64,000 nt of DNA, from the NCBI RefSeq assembly GCF_034421375.1, contig NZ_CP139779.1:2604001-2668000 (forward strand), in the 5' to 3' direction. The translations under genes and the position numbers were made by a program. The notes beneath the pieces were generated by a model that did not search any database, was not told the DNA's origin, and saw nothing but the letters and a program-made list of their open reading frames with translations. Positions 8,196 to 17,022 of this stretch are shown here, one piece after another. Source of the DNA: Microbacterium invictum. GTDB taxonomy: Bacteria > Actinomycetota > Actinomycetes > Actinomycetales > Microbacteriaceae. Within the stretch, counting starts at the first letter, position 1. The number at the start of each line of letters is the position of its first letter.

Positions 8196-10001
8196 GTGAG
8201 CACGCAGACCTCCGACAGCGTCGTTCGCGACGGCGTCCACTACCACCAGTTCGACATCGTCATCGTCGGCGCCGGCGGCGCGGGCATGCGGGCCGCGATC
8301 GAGGCGGGCCCGGGTGCCAAGACCGCCGTCATCTCAAAGCTCTACCCGACGCGCTCGCACACCGGCGCGGCCCAGGGCGGCATGGCGGCGGCGCTTGCGA
8401 ACGTCGAAGAGGACTCCTGGGAGTGGCACACCTTCGACACGGTCAAGGGCGGCGACTACCTCGTCGATCAGGATGCCGCGGAGATCCTCGCGAAAGAGGC
8501 CATCGACGCCGTCATCGACCTCGAGAACATGGGCCTGCCGTTCAACCGCACGCCCGACGGCAAGATCGACCAGCGCCGGTTCGGCGGTCACACGGCCGAC
8601 CACGGCAAGACGCCCGTGCGGCGGGCCTGCTACGCCGCCGACCGTACCGGTCACATGATCCTGCAGACGCTCTTCCAGAACTGCGTCAAGCTCGGCATCA
8701 ACTTCTTCAACGAGTTCTACGTCCTCGACCTCATCACGGTGAAGGATGCCGACGGCACCGTCCAGACCGCGGGCGTCGTGGCCTACGACCTCGCGACCGG
8801 CGAGCTGCATGTCTTCCACTCCAAGGCCGTGGTCTTCGCCACCGGTGGGTTCGGCAAGATCTACAAGACCACCTCCAACGCCCACACCCTCACCGGCGAC
8901 GGCGTCGGGATCGTGTGGCGCAAGGGTCTGCCGCTGGAGGACATGGAGTTCTTCCAGTTCCACCCCACCGGCCTCGCGGGCCTGGGCATCCTCCTCACCG
9001 AGGGCGCTCGCGGTGAGGGCGCGATCCTCCGCAACGTCAGCGGCGAGCGCTTCATGGAGCGCTACGCCCCCACGATCAAGGACCTGGCGCCGCGCGACAT
9101 CGTCAGCCGCTGCATGCAGCAGGAGGTCGCCGAAGGACGAGGGGCGGGACCGCACCGCGACTACGTGCTGCTGGACTGCACGCACCTGGGCGCCGAGGTC
9201 CTCGAGACCAAGCTCCCCGACATCACGGAGTTCGCCCGCACCTACCTGGGGGTCGACCCCGTGGTCGAGCCGGTGCCCGTGATGCCGACCGCCCACTACG
9301 CGATGGGCGGCATCCCCACGAACATCAAGGCCGAGGTGCTCGCCGACAACGACACGGTCGTCCCGGGCCTGTACGCCGCCGGCGAGTGCGCGTGCGTGTC
9401 GGTGCACGGCTCGAACCGCCTCGGCACCAATTCGCTCCTCGACATCAACGTCTTCGGCAAGCGCGCCGGCCGCTACGCGGTCGAGTACGTCCAGACCGCC
9501 GATTTCGTGCCCCTCCCCGACGACCCGGCTCGGGCCGTCCGCGAGATGATCGAGGGCCTGCGCAGCAACCCCGGCACCGAGCGCATCTCGGTGCTGCGTA
9601 AGAAGCTTCAGGAGGAGATGGACAAGGGGGCCCAGGTGTTCCGCACCGAGGAGTCGCTGGGACACGTCCTCGACGTCATCGCCGACCTCCGCGAGCGCTA
9701 CAAGAACATCCACGTCGACGACAAGGGCAAGCGGTTCAACACCGATCTGCTCGAGGCCGTCGAGCTCGGCTTCCTCCTCGACATCGCCGAGGTGGTCGTC
9801 GTGACCGCCCGCAACCGCAAGGAGAGCCGCGGCGGCCACATGCGCGACGACTTCCCCACGCGCGATGACGAGAACTACATGCAGCACACGATGGCGTACC
9901 TCACGGGCGACCCCACGTCGTCCCACGCCGACGACCACATCACGCTCGATTGGAAGCCGGTGGTCATCACCCGCTACCAGCCGATGGAGAGGAAGTACTG
10001 A
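8196..10001 (+). CDS. sdhA: Succinate dehydrogenase flavoprotein subunit
   Basis: Catalytic subunit of complex II oxidising succinate to fumarate, 601 aa. It has an N-terminal FAD-binding fold ([14 protein letters not shown]), the covalent flavin histidine in [10 protein letters not shown] (His55), the substrate-site region [20 protein letters not shown] and the C-terminal capping sequence of SdhA/FrdA proteins. GTG start; a weak GGAAGA site lies upstream. It overlaps the sdhB ATG by one base. The full length and intact motifs indicate an active TCA-cycle enzyme. Confidence 0.96.
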   Translation: MSTQTSDSVVRDGVHYHQFDIVIVGAGGAGMRAAIEAGPGAKTAVISKLYPTRSHTGAAQGGMAAALANVEEDSWEWHTFDTVKGGDYLVDQDAAEILAKEAIDAVIDLENMGLPFNRTPDGKIDQRRFGGHTADHGKTPVRRACYAADRTGHMILQTLFQNCVKLGINFFNEFYVLDLITVKDADGTVQTAGVVAYDLATGELHVFHSKAVVFATGGFGKIYKTTSNAHTLTGDGVGIVWRKGLPLEDMEFFQFHPTGLAGLGILLTEGARGEGAILRNVSGERFMERYAPTIKDLAPRDIVSRCMQQEVAEGRGAGPHRDYVLLDCTHLGAEVLETKLPDITEFARTYLGVDPVVEPVPVMPTAHYAMGGIPTNIKAEVLADNDTVVPGLYAAGECACVSVHGSNRLGTNSLLDINVFGKRAGRYAVEYVQTADFVPLPDDPARAVREMIEGLRSNPGTERISVLRKKLQEEMDKGAQVFRTEESLGHVLDVIADLRERYKNIHVDDKGKRFNTDLLEAVELGFLLDIAEVVVVTARNRKESRGGHMRDDFPTRDDENYMQHTMAYLTGDPTSSHADDHITLDWKPVVITRYQPMERKY

Positions 10002-10804
10002 TGTCGACGGTTCTCGACACTCGGACGGATGCCGCGGGCGATCGCGTCGCGGACGGTGATGACCGCGTCGAACAGGCGCCGGAGGACACCGGCATCCAGT
10101 CGTTCCTGGTGACCTTCAATATCCGCCGATTCGACCCCGAGGTCGACGACGAGCCGCGCTGGGTCGATTACGACGTGGAGCTGTACTCCACCGACCGCGT
10201 GCTCGACGCCCTGCACAAGATCAAGTGGGAGGTCGACGGCACGCTGACCTTCCGCCGCTCGTGCGCGCACGGCATCTGCGGGTCGGACGCGATGCGCATC
10301 AACGGCCGCAACCGCCTCGCCTGCAAGACCCTCATCAAGGACCTCGACATCTCGCAGCCGATCTACGTCGAGGCGATCAAGGGCCTGCCGCTGGAGAAGG
10401 ACCTCGTCGTCGACATGGAGCCGTTCTTCGCCTCCTATCGCGAGATCAAGCCGTTCCTCATGGCGAGCTCCACGCCCGAGCCCGGCAAGGAGCGCATCCA
10501 GTCGATCGCGAACCGCGAGATCTTCGACGACACCACAAAGTGCATCCTGTGCGCGGCCTGCACCTCGTCGTGCCCGGTGTTCTGGACCGACGGCCAGTAC
10601 TTCGGCCCGGCGGCCATCGTCAACGCGCATCGCTTCATCTTCGACTCGCGCGACGATGCGGGCGACGTGCGGCTGGACATCCTCAACGACAAGGAGGGCG
10701 TGTGGCGCTGCCGCACCACCTTCAACTGCACCGAGGCGTGCCCCCGCGGCATCGAGGTCACCAAGGCCATTGCAGAAGTGAAGCAGGCACTGCTTCGCGC
10801 GTGA
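10001..10804 (+). CDS. sdhB: Succinate dehydrogenase iron-sulfur subunit
   Basis: Electron-transfer subunit of complex II, 267 aa. The [2Fe-2S] ligands lie in CAHGICGSDAMRINGRNRLAC, and the [4Fe-4S] and [3Fe-4S] ligands in CILCAACTSSCPVFW and CRTTFNCTEACPRGI, all in family order. A 30-residue acidic N-terminal extension precedes the ferredoxin domain. It follows sdhA with a 1-nt overlap and GAGAGGAAG as ribosome site. Last gene of the operon; the next gene has its own leaderless promoter 36 nt downstream. Confidence 0.96.
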   Translation: MSTVLDTRTDAAGDRVADGDDRVEQAPEDTGIQSFLVTFNIRRFDPEVDDEPRWVDYDVELYSTDRVLDALHKIKWEVDGTLTFRRSCAHGICGSDAMRINGRNRLACKTLIKDLDISQPIYVEAIKGLPLEKDLVVDMEPFFASYREIKPFLMASSTPEPGKERIQSIANREIFDDTTKCILCAACTSSCPVFWTDGQYFGPAAIVNAHRFIFDSRDDAGDVRLDILNDKEGVWRCRTTFNCTEACPRGIEVTKAIAEVKQALLRA

Positions 10805-10836
10805 GTGCGGTGTCAGCCCGGGGGTGACGCCGTCGA

Positions 10837-10842
10837 TATTGT
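10837..10842 (+). promoter_or_regulatory. -10 box TATTGT, leaderless promoter
   Basis: TATTGT, then 6 nt, then GTG 10849; no Shine-Dalgarno. It would allow transcription independent of the sdh operon. Confidence 0.45.
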
Positions 10843-10848
10843 GGGGCT

Positions 10849-12069
10849 GTGACCAAGGGCACGGATGACGCGACGCGTGCCGTTCCGGACGCCGCGGCGG
10901 GCTCGGCGCGTGCCGCGGAGCGGTGGGCGCAGACCGAGGATCGGCTCCGCGAGCGCTTCGACGTGCCGATCACCCGCGCGACGGAGATCACGCGGCGCAC
11001 TCTGGCCTGGTTCCCGGTGCGGGTGTGGCGTCATTTCCTCCAGCACAACGGCTTCCTCCTCGCCGCGGGAGTGAGCTATCAGTCCCTCTTCGCGATCTTC
11101 GGTGTCATCTACCTCGCCTTCGCGATCGTCGGGCTCTGGCTCGGCGCCTCCAACACCGCGATCCAGCGCGTCATCGACATCATCAACGAGTACATCCCGA
11201 ACCTCATCAGCGAGAACGGCCTGGTCACCCCGGAACAGGTGAGCGACGTCGCGAACCAGTCGGCCGGCGCGCTGGGAATCACGGGTGCGATCGCGCTGGT
11301 CGTGGTCATCTGGACCGCGATCGGGTTCATCACCTTCACCCGTCGCGCGGTGCGCGACATCTTCGGACTGCCCTTCGATCGGCGCCCCTATGTGCTGCTG
11401 AAGGCCCGTGACTTCGTCGCGGCGCTGGTGTTCGGCATCGCGCTGCTCATCGGCGCGACGCTGTCGAGCTTCGCCGTGTGGGCGCTGGAGGGGGTCATCG
11501 ACCTCCTCGGACTCCAGGCGCTGAGCCTCGTCACCGACCTCCTCACCCGACTGCTGTCGCTGAGCGTCTCGTTCGCGATCAACGCCGCCGCCCTCGCCGC
11601 CCTCATCCGCTTCCTCACCGGCGCCGCTCTCGGCTGGCGGCGGATCTGGCCCGGAGCGATGCTCGGCGGAGCTGCGATCGTCGTCCTCCAGGTGGGGGCC
11701 GGGCTCCTCCTCCGCTACACCCCGTCCAACCCCCTGCTGACGACCTTCACGGTGTTCATCGGGTTCCTCCTGTGGTTCCGGTTGAACAGCATCGTCATCC
11801 TCGTCGCGGGAGCCTGGATCGCCGTCGCCGCCGCCGATCGGAACGTCGCCCTGGCCGAGCTCAGTGAAGAGGAGCGGCGCCAGCACGAGTGGGAGGCGCT
11901 CGTCGTGGCCGCCCGGGTGCGGGTGCGCGATGCCGAGAAGGACCTCGGCACCGCGCCCTGGTTCCGTCGCTGGAACGCCGCGCGCACCCTGCGCCGCGCG
12001 CAGGAAGACCTCGCCGCCCTGGAGGCGTCACCGCCTCCCCCGCCCAAGCGCTCCCTGCTGCTGGAGTGA
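10849..12069 (+). CDS. YihY/BrkB family inner-membrane protein
   Basis: 406 aa. A charged 55-residue N-terminus is followed by six hydrophobic segments (roughly residues 65-90, 145-170, 190-215, 230-250, 260-285 and 290-325), with the family sequences FLLAAGVSYQSLFAIFGVIYLAF and NPLLTTFTVFIGFLLWFRLNSIVILVAGAW. The C-terminal 75 residues are cytoplasmic, charged and end in a proline run. The family was once called RNase BN in error, and its function is unknown; a membrane transport or envelope role is a guess. GTG start directly behind a TATTGT box. Confidence 0.85.
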   Translation: MTKGTDDATRAVPDAAAGSARAAERWAQTEDRLRERFDVPITRATEITRRTLAWFPVRVWRHFLQHNGFLLAAGVSYQSLFAIFGVIYLAFAIVGLWLGASNTAIQRVIDIINEYIPNLISENGLVTPEQVSDVANQSAGALGITGAIALVVVIWTAIGFITFTRRAVRDIFGLPFDRRPYVLLKARDFVAALVFGIALLIGATLSSFAVWALEGVIDLLGLQALSLVTDLLTRLLSLSVSFAINAAALAALIRFLTGAALGWRRIWPGAMLGGAAIVVLQVGAGLLLRYTPSNPLLTTFTVFIGFLLWFRLNSIVILVAGAWIAVAAADRNVALAELSEEERRQHEWEALVVAARVRVRDAEKDLGTAPWFRRWNAARTLRRAQEDLAALEASPPPPPKRSLLLE

Positions 12070-12106
12070 GGCGCGGCGGCCGGCCGTCGGTGTCGGAGGG
12101 GCCGGT

Positions 12107-12112
12107 TAGGCT
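12107..12112 (+). promoter_or_regulatory. -10 box TAGGCT, leaderless promoter of exonuclease III gene
   Basis: TAGGCT, 7 nt, then GTG 12120, with no ribosome-binding site between them. Confidence 0.5.
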
Positions 12113-12119
12113 GGCGGGC

Positions 12120-12977
12120 GTGTCTCGCCGGATCCGCATCGCCACCGTCAACGTCAACGGCATCCGCGCCGCCGTCCGGAAGGGGATGACCGCGTGGTTG
12201 GCCGACGCCGACGTCGACGTCCTCGCCCTGCAGGAGGTGCGCGCGACGGCCGACGAGTTGGCGGCCGCCCTCCCCGGCTGGCAGATCGTCAACGAGGAGG
12301 CGGTGGCCAAGGGGCGCGCCGGGGTCGCGATCGCGACCAGGGAGCCGGTGGCGGCCGTTCGCCGCGGGCTCGGCCCCGAGGACGGCGACCGCACCGAGTG
12401 GGCGGGCCGCTGGATCGAAGCAGACCTCGACGTCGACGATGAGCGCCTCACCGTCGTCAGCGCCTACGTCCACACCGGTGAGGCCGACACCCCGCGCCAG
12501 GACGCCAAGTGGGCCTTCCTCGACGCCATGGAAGAGCGGATGCCGCAGCTTGCCGCATCCTCTCCGCTCAGCCTGATCATGGGTGACCTCAATGTCGGAC
12601 ACCGCACCCTCGACATCCGGAACTGGAAGGGGAATCTGAAGAAGGCCGGGTTCCTCCCGCGCGAGCGGGCGTACTTCGACCGGTTCACCGGGCCCGTCGG
12701 CGAGCAGATCACCGCGAACGACGGCTCGGTCGGCACCGGGCTCGGGTGGGTGGACGTCGGGCGCCGCGCGGCCGGCGAGGTCGACGGTCCGTACACGTGG
12801 TGGTCGATGCGCGGGCGCGCCTTCGACAACGACGCAGGATGGCGGATCGACTACCACCTGGCGACGGCTGCCCTCGCGGAGCGCGCGAGCGACTATCGCG
12901 TCGTGCGCGCGCCGTCGTGGGACACCCGATGGAGCGATCACGCCCCGGTGATCGCCGACTACACGCTCGGGCGCTGA
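12120..12977 (+). CDS. xthA: Exodeoxyribonuclease III / AP endonuclease
   Basis: DNA repair nuclease cutting at abasic sites and trimming 3' ends, 285 aa, endonuclease/exonuclease/phosphatase fold. Visible motifs: VNVNGIRAA with the metal-site Asn, LALQEVR (metal Glu), IMGDLNVGHRTLDIRNWKGN (Asp/Asn pair), and RIDYHLAT plus SDHAPVIADY, whose Asp-His is the catalytic pair. GTG 12120 gives the standard N-terminus SRRIRIATVN; a longer frame upstream lies inside the previous gene. An Fpg/Nei glycosylase, its functional partner in base excision repair, lies 4 kb downstream but not in the same operon. Confidence 0.93.
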   Translation: MSRRIRIATVNVNGIRAAVRKGMTAWLADADVDVLALQEVRATADELAAALPGWQIVNEEAVAKGRAGVAIATREPVAAVRRGLGPEDGDRTEWAGRWIEADLDVDDERLTVVSAYVHTGEADTPRQDAKWAFLDAMEERMPQLAASSPLSLIMGDLNVGHRTLDIRNWKGNLKKAGFLPRERAYFDRFTGPVGEQITANDGSVGTGLGWVDVGRRAAGEVDGPYTWWSMRGRAFDNDAGWRIDYHLATAALAERASDYRVVRAPSWDTRWSDHAPVIADYTLGR

Positions 12978-13018
12978 GCGCGTCGCGCCCGACGGCACCG
13001 TGGCCGACAGGTGCTCGC

Positions 13019-13024
13019 TAGACT
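13019..13024 (+). promoter_or_regulatory. -10 box TAGACT upstream of propeller lipoprotein gene
   Basis: TAGACT would start a transcript about 16 nt before ATG 13047, leaving room for the GGGGG ribosome site at 13038-13042. Confidence 0.4.
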
Positions 13025-13046
13025 GCGGCTGACGATCGGGGGATCG

Positions 13047-14945
13047 ATGACGCGGCGCCCACACTTCCTGATCTCCGCTGTGGCTGCGGTGGCGCTCGCA
13101 GCCGGGGTCAGCGGCTGCACCGGGGCGCCGCCCGCGGACACGACGGCGGTCATCGGCGTGATCTCACCGGTGATCGCCGGGGTCGATGTCGAGGGCTGGG
13201 AGGTCACCGCCTGGGAGGTGGCCGGCGACGAGCCGCGCGAGCTCGCGACCGCGACGACGAACGGTGAGGGCGAGGTCACCCTGGACCTCCCCTCCGACAG
13301 CTCCCGTCCCGTCGTCGTGGATGCGCGCCCCGCCGGTGGAGAGGCGGCGCTGCTGGCGAGCGTGATCGACGACGGCGAAGAGGTGACGCTCAACGAGCGG
13401 ACCACCGTGGCGACCGGCTACGGCATGGCGCAGTTCTTCGGCGATGCGCTGCCCGCGGGCGAGGCGGTGTGGCTCGCCAACGCCGCGGCGATGGCGGCGA
13501 ACCTCGCCGACTTCGCCACGGGCGAGTTCGGCGACGTGCTGACGTCGTCGCCGAACGGGTCGGAGACCTCGACCCTCGCCACCTTCACCTCTTTGAGCGC
13601 GATGCTGTCGGCGTGCCTCACCGAGGAGTCGGCGTGCGTGTCCCTGCTCGAGACCGCCGCGGGCGCCTCGCCCGTCACCTCGGCCGCGGGCGCCTTCGCC
13701 GCGATCGCCCGGGATCCATCGGCGGAGCCCCAGGCGCTGTTCGACCTGGCGCAGCAGGCGTCGGGCTCGGAGCCCGGGCTGTCCGATCCCCCGGCGGCGT
13801 GGACGCTCGCCCTGCGCTTCGACGGCGACGGGCAGTCGCTGGACGGGCCCGGCAACTTCGCGATCGACCCCCGCGGTCACATCTGGATCAACAACAACTA
13901 CGAGTACGGCGACGATCCATCCGTCCCCGTGTGCGGAAGCGACGAGATGTTCGAGTTCGCGCCGAACGGGGAACTCGTCGGAACCTACAGCGGCGGCGGG
14001 CTCAGCGGCTCGGGGTTCGGGATCGACTTCGACGCCGACGGCCGGCTGTGGTTGAGCAACTACGGCTTCGCCGCCCCCGAGCCCGGATGCCCGGCCGACC
14101 AGCAGCCGCTCCACAACAGCATGACCCTCTTCGACGACGGCGAGTTCCTCTCCCCCGGCTCCGGCTTCACCCAGGGCGACCTCAGCTGGCCGCAGGGGAT
14201 CGAGGTCGCGCGTAACGGCGACGTCTGGATCGCCAACTGCGGCAACGACACCGTCGCGGTGTACCCGGGCGGCGACCCCGAACAGGCGCGGAACCTCGGA
14301 AGCCTCGGGCTCGAGCAGCCCTTCACGGTCATCGACAACGGACAGCTGATGTTCGTCAGCGCCATGGTCAACAGCGCCGTCGCCGTGGTCGGGTACGACG
14401 GCACACCGATCGCAGGATCTCCCCTCACCGGTGCGTTCGACCGCCCGATGGGGCTCGGCGCCGACGCGGCCGGGAACGTCTGGGCGGCCAACTCCGGTGG
14501 CATCACCCTCCCCTGCCCCGACCGCGTGGAAGAGGGCCGCGGAGTGCCGTCGGTCACGATGATCGCCCCCGACGGTTCGTCGGTGGCGGGCCCGTTCACC
14601 GGAGGCGGCGTGGTGCTGCCGTGGGGACTCGCCGTCGACGGCGTCGGCAACGTCTGGGTGGCCAACTTCGACGGTCAGCGGGTTTCGGCGTTCTGCGGTG
14701 CCGACCCGTCGGTCTGCCCTCGGGGGCTCGAGACCGGTGAGGGCATCTCTCCGGATGACACCGGCTACGCGTTCGACGGGCTGACGCGCAGCACCGGCAT
14801 CGCCGTCGACCCATCCGGGAACGTCTGGGTGATGAACAACTGGGAGCAGGTTCCGGTGCAGACGAACCCCGGCGGGCATCAGATCGTGGCTTTCGTGGGC
14901 GCCGCACCGCCGGTGCCGGTGGCGCCGTTCGCCGACGGCGGGTGA
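13047..14945 (+). CDS. Secreted lipoprotein with a C-terminal six-bladed (NHL/Vgb-like) beta-propeller
   Basis: 632 aa. The signal peptide has lipobox VSGC (Cys24), so it is anchored outside the membrane. Residues about 35-110 look like a carboxypeptidase-regulatory/SdrD-type beta sandwich (VEGWEVTAWEV ... GEVTLDLPS), followed by an alanine-rich helical part. From about residue 255 six repeats each carry a [I/V/L]-W-x-x-N strand: HIWINN, RLWLSN, DVWIAN, NVWAAN, NVWVAN, NVWVMN. Such propellers resemble virginiamycin B lyase and NHL proteins, but I see no proof of lyase activity. Paired cysteines in the propeller suggest disulfides. No operon partner; function unknown, likely binding or structural. 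Confidence 0.8.
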   Translation: MTRRPHFLISAVAAVALAAGVSGCTGAPPADTTAVIGVISPVIAGVDVEGWEVTAWEVAGDEPRELATATTNGEGEVTLDLPSDSSRPVVVDARPAGGEAALLASVIDDGEEVTLNERTTVATGYGMAQFFGDALPAGEAVWLANAAAMAANLADFATGEFGDVLTSSPNGSETSTLATFTSLSAMLSACLTEESACVSLLETAAGASPVTSAAGAFAAIARDPSAEPQALFDLAQQASGSEPGLSDPPAAWTLALRFDGDGQSLDGPGNFAIDPRGHIWINNNYEYGDDPSVPVCGSDEMFEFAPNGELVGTYSGGGLSGSGFGIDFDADGRLWLSNYGFAAPEPGCPADQQPLHNSMTLFDDGEFLSPGSGFTQGDLSWPQGIEVARNGDVWIANCGNDTVAVYPGGDPEQARNLGSLGLEQPFTVIDNGQLMFVSAMVNSAVAVVGYDGTPIAGSPLTGAFDRPMGLGADAAGNVWAANSGGITLPCPDRVEEGRGVPSVTMIAPDGSSVAGPFTGGGVVLPWGLAVDGVGNVWVANFDGQRVSAFCGADPSVCPRGLETGEGISPDDTGYAFDGLTRSTGIAVDPSGNVWVMNNWEQVPVQTNPGGHQIVAFVGAAPPVPVAPFADGG

Positions 14946-14956
14946 GACGGGCCGCC

Positions 14957-14962
14957 TAGGAT
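14957..14962 (+). promoter_or_regulatory. -10 box TAGGAT, leaderless promoter of trpS
   Basis: TAGGAT, 6 nt, then GTG 14969; no Shine-Dalgarno sequence. Confidence 0.55.
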
Positions 14963-14968
14963 TGACGG

Positions 14969-15973
14969 GTGAAGAAAGCGCGTCTGTACTCCGGCATGCA
15001 GCCCTCGGCCGACTCCCTCCAGATCGGCAACTACATCGGGGCGCTGATGCAGTGGCGGGATCTGCAGGAGACCTACGACGCGTTCTTCTCGGTCGTCGAC
15101 CTGCACGCGCTGACGCAACCGAACGACCCGGCAGAGCTTCGCGAGAAGACGCGCCGGACGGCCGCGCAGTACATCGCCGCTGGCATCGAGCCGGCCAAGT
15201 CGACCCTGTACGTGCAGTCGCACGTGCCCGCGCACGCCGAGCTCGCCTGGATCCTGTCGACGATCACCGGCTTCGGTGAGGCCGGACGCATGACGCAGTT
15301 CAAGGACAAATCGCAGCGGTACGGGTCGGACGCGACATCCGTCGGCCTCTTCACCTATCCGGTGCTGATGGCCGCCGACATCCTGCTGTATCAGACCGAC
15401 ATCGTGCCGGTCGGCGACGATCAGAAGCAGCACGTCGAGCTCACTCGCGACCTCGCGGAACGCTTCAACGGCCGCTACGGCGAGGTGTTCCGGGTGCCGA
15501 TGCCGGTGATCCAGCAGGACACGGCACGCATCTTCGACCTGCAGAATCCGCTTGCCAAGATGTCGAAGTCGGCCGAGTCCGAGGCGGGCGTGCTGTGGCT
15601 GCTCGACGACCCGGCGGTGACGGCGAAGAAGATCATGCGTGCGGTGACCGATTCCGAGGGTGCGGTGCGTTACGACCGCGAGAACAAACCCGGGGTGTCG
15701 AACCTGCTGGTCGTCTACGCCGCGCTCACCGGACGCCAGATCGCCTCGATCGAGGACGAATACGTTGGCCGCGGCTACGGCGACTTCAAGAAGGGTCTGG
15801 CCGAGGTCGTGGTCGCGGAGTTCGAGCCCGTGCGCGCTCGCGCGATGGAGCTGCTCAGCGACCCGGCCGAGCTCGACCGTGTGCTCGCGGCCAACGCCGC
15901 GCGTGCCGCGGAGGTCGCGGGCGCGACGCTGTCGAAGGTGTACGACAGCGTGGGACTGCTCCGCCGCGCCTGA
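14969..15973 (+). CDS. trpS: Tryptophan--tRNA ligase
   Basis: Class I aminoacyl-tRNA synthetase charging tRNA-Trp, 334 aa, usual bacterial length. The N-terminal SGMQPSADSLQIGNYIGAL contains the HIGH-equivalent, and KMSKS is present near residues 197-201 in LAKMSKSAESEAG. The GTG start sits directly behind a TAGGAT box (leaderless). The gene is monocistronic: downstream lies a 446-nt non-coding stretch full of palindromic repeats. Confidence 0.96.
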   Translation: MKKARLYSGMQPSADSLQIGNYIGALMQWRDLQETYDAFFSVVDLHALTQPNDPAELREKTRRTAAQYIAAGIEPAKSTLYVQSHVPAHAELAWILSTITGFGEAGRMTQFKDKSQRYGSDATSVGLFTYPVLMAADILLYQTDIVPVGDDQKQHVELTRDLAERFNGRYGEVFRVPMPVIQQDTARIFDLQNPLAKMSKSAESEAGVLWLLDDPAVTAKKIMRAVTDSEGAVRYDRENKPGVSNLLVVYAALTGRQIASIEDEYVGRGYGDFKKGLAEVVVAEFEPVRARAMELLSDPAELDRVLAANAARAAEVAGATLSKVYDSVGLLRRA

Positions 15974-16012
15974 CCGGCGTCGTAGGGTTGGCGAGCCGAA
16001 GGCCGCCATCTG

Positions 16013-16326
16013 CGCCACCTCGATCTCGGGCGCGCGATCGCGGTGGCGAAGATTGTCGCGACTGGCCACCCGCGACGACGATTCGCGCCACCCCGATCTC
16101 GGGCGCGCGATCGCGGTGGCGAGTGGTCGCATCTGGCCACCCGCGACGACGTTCGCGCCACCTCGACGCCGGTGCCCAGACGCCCCACCACCCGCCACAC
16201 ACTGCCGCCCACGCCCCGCCACCTGCCGCCACCGCCACCGCAAAGGGGGGGCGCAAATGGTCGGGTTGGCGGGTCGAACGTCGCCATGTGCGCCTCATCG
16301 ACGCCGGGCGCCCGAGCGCGGTGGCG
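16013..16326. repeat. Intergenic palindromic repeat cluster (family D) between trpS and GNAT gene
   Basis: The 446 nt from 15974 to 16419 hold no gene. Within them a unit beginning CGCCACC and ending GGTGGCG recurs. Copy 1 is 16013-16048 and copy 2 is 16086-16121, nearly identical 36-nt imperfect palindromes whose starts are 73 nt apart. Both are followed by the same spacer (CTGGCCACCCGCGACGACG). A third, left-half copy starts at 16156. A fourth, diverged copy is 16291-16326, whose upstream flank (16263-16290) also resembles that of copy 1 (from about 15985). Such clusters resemble REP/BIME elements; they could act as RNA hairpins or nucleoid-protein sites. Confidence 0.8.
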
Positions 16327-16407
16327 GAAAGGTCACCTCGGATGCCGCCGCGCAACGTGACGCAGCCTGACGCGCCCCGACGTCCACCGGCACTGGTCCC
16401 CGCGTCG

Positions 16408-16413
16408 TAGGGT
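16408..16413 (+). promoter_or_regulatory. -10 box TAGGGT, leaderless promoter of GNAT gene
   Basis: TAGGGT, 6 nt, then ATG 16420 without a ribosome site. Confidence 0.5.
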
Positions 16414-16419
16414 GGCGGA

Positions 16420-16989
16420 ATGCAGCCGGCCATCCTCCGCACCTCGCGACTGGTGCTCTCGCTGCCGACCCGGGCCGACACCGACGCGGTGTTCCACGCG
16501 TGTCAGGACCCCGACATCCAGCGGTTCACCACCGTGCCCCGGCCCTACGTCCGCGAGCACGCCGAGAAGTTCATCGACCTCGTCCCCCGGCAGTGGGCCG
16601 AGGGCGTGTCGACGAACTGGGCGATCCGTCACGACGGCGCCCTCGCGGGCATGATCGGAATGCACCGACTCGGCACCACCGAGGGCAGCGGTGAGATCGG
16701 GTACTGGATGTCGGCGCCGTTCCGCGGGAAGGGCCTCCTCGCCGAGGCGGCGACGGCGGTCCTCGACTTCGCCTTCGCCCCGCAGGGGCTCGACCTCGTC
16801 CGGGTCGAATGGCGCGCGGTCGTGGGCAACGTCGCTTCGGCGGCCGCGGCGCGTGCGGTGGGTTTCCGCTACGAGGGCCTTCTGAGGCAAGCGCTCGTCG
16901 GGCCGGGCGGCCGCGACGACGGCTGGGTCGCCGGCATCCTCCGCTCCGACCCTCGCACCCCGGTCCCCTGGCCGGTGCTGAACCCCTGA
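16420..16989 (+). CDS. GNAT family N-acetyltransferase (RimJ/RimL-like)
   Basis: 189 aa, Acetyltransf_3 type. The N-terminus LRTSRLVLSLPTRADTDAVF and the core GEIGYWMSAPFRGKGLLAEAATAVLDFAF (acetyl-CoA loop RGKGLL) followed by VEWRAVVGNVASAAAARAVGFRYEG are typical of the RimJ/RimL group that acetylates protein N-termini, and of related drug or metabolite acetyltransferases. The substrate cannot be read from sequence. It is followed 33 nt later by a DNA glycosylase gene on the same strand, which has its own promoter-like box. Confidence 0.88.
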   Translation: MQPAILRTSRLVLSLPTRADTDAVFHACQDPDIQRFTTVPRPYVREHAEKFIDLVPRQWAEGVSTNWAIRHDGALAGMIGMHRLGTTEGSGEIGYWMSAPFRGKGLLAEAATAVLDFAFAPQGLDLVRVEWRAVVGNVASAAAARAVGFRYEGLLRQALVGPGGRDDGWVAGILRSDPRTPVPWPVLNP

Positions 16990-17022
16990 CCTCCGCCCGG
17001 CCCCGCGTGCCAGGATGAGGGG

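Noticed and set aside
15974..16419. CRISPR array or small protein genes in the trpS-GNAT gap
   Set aside because: The repeats are long imperfect palindromes with conserved, not variable, spacers; the overlapping open frames are Arg/Pro-rich low-complexity shadows.
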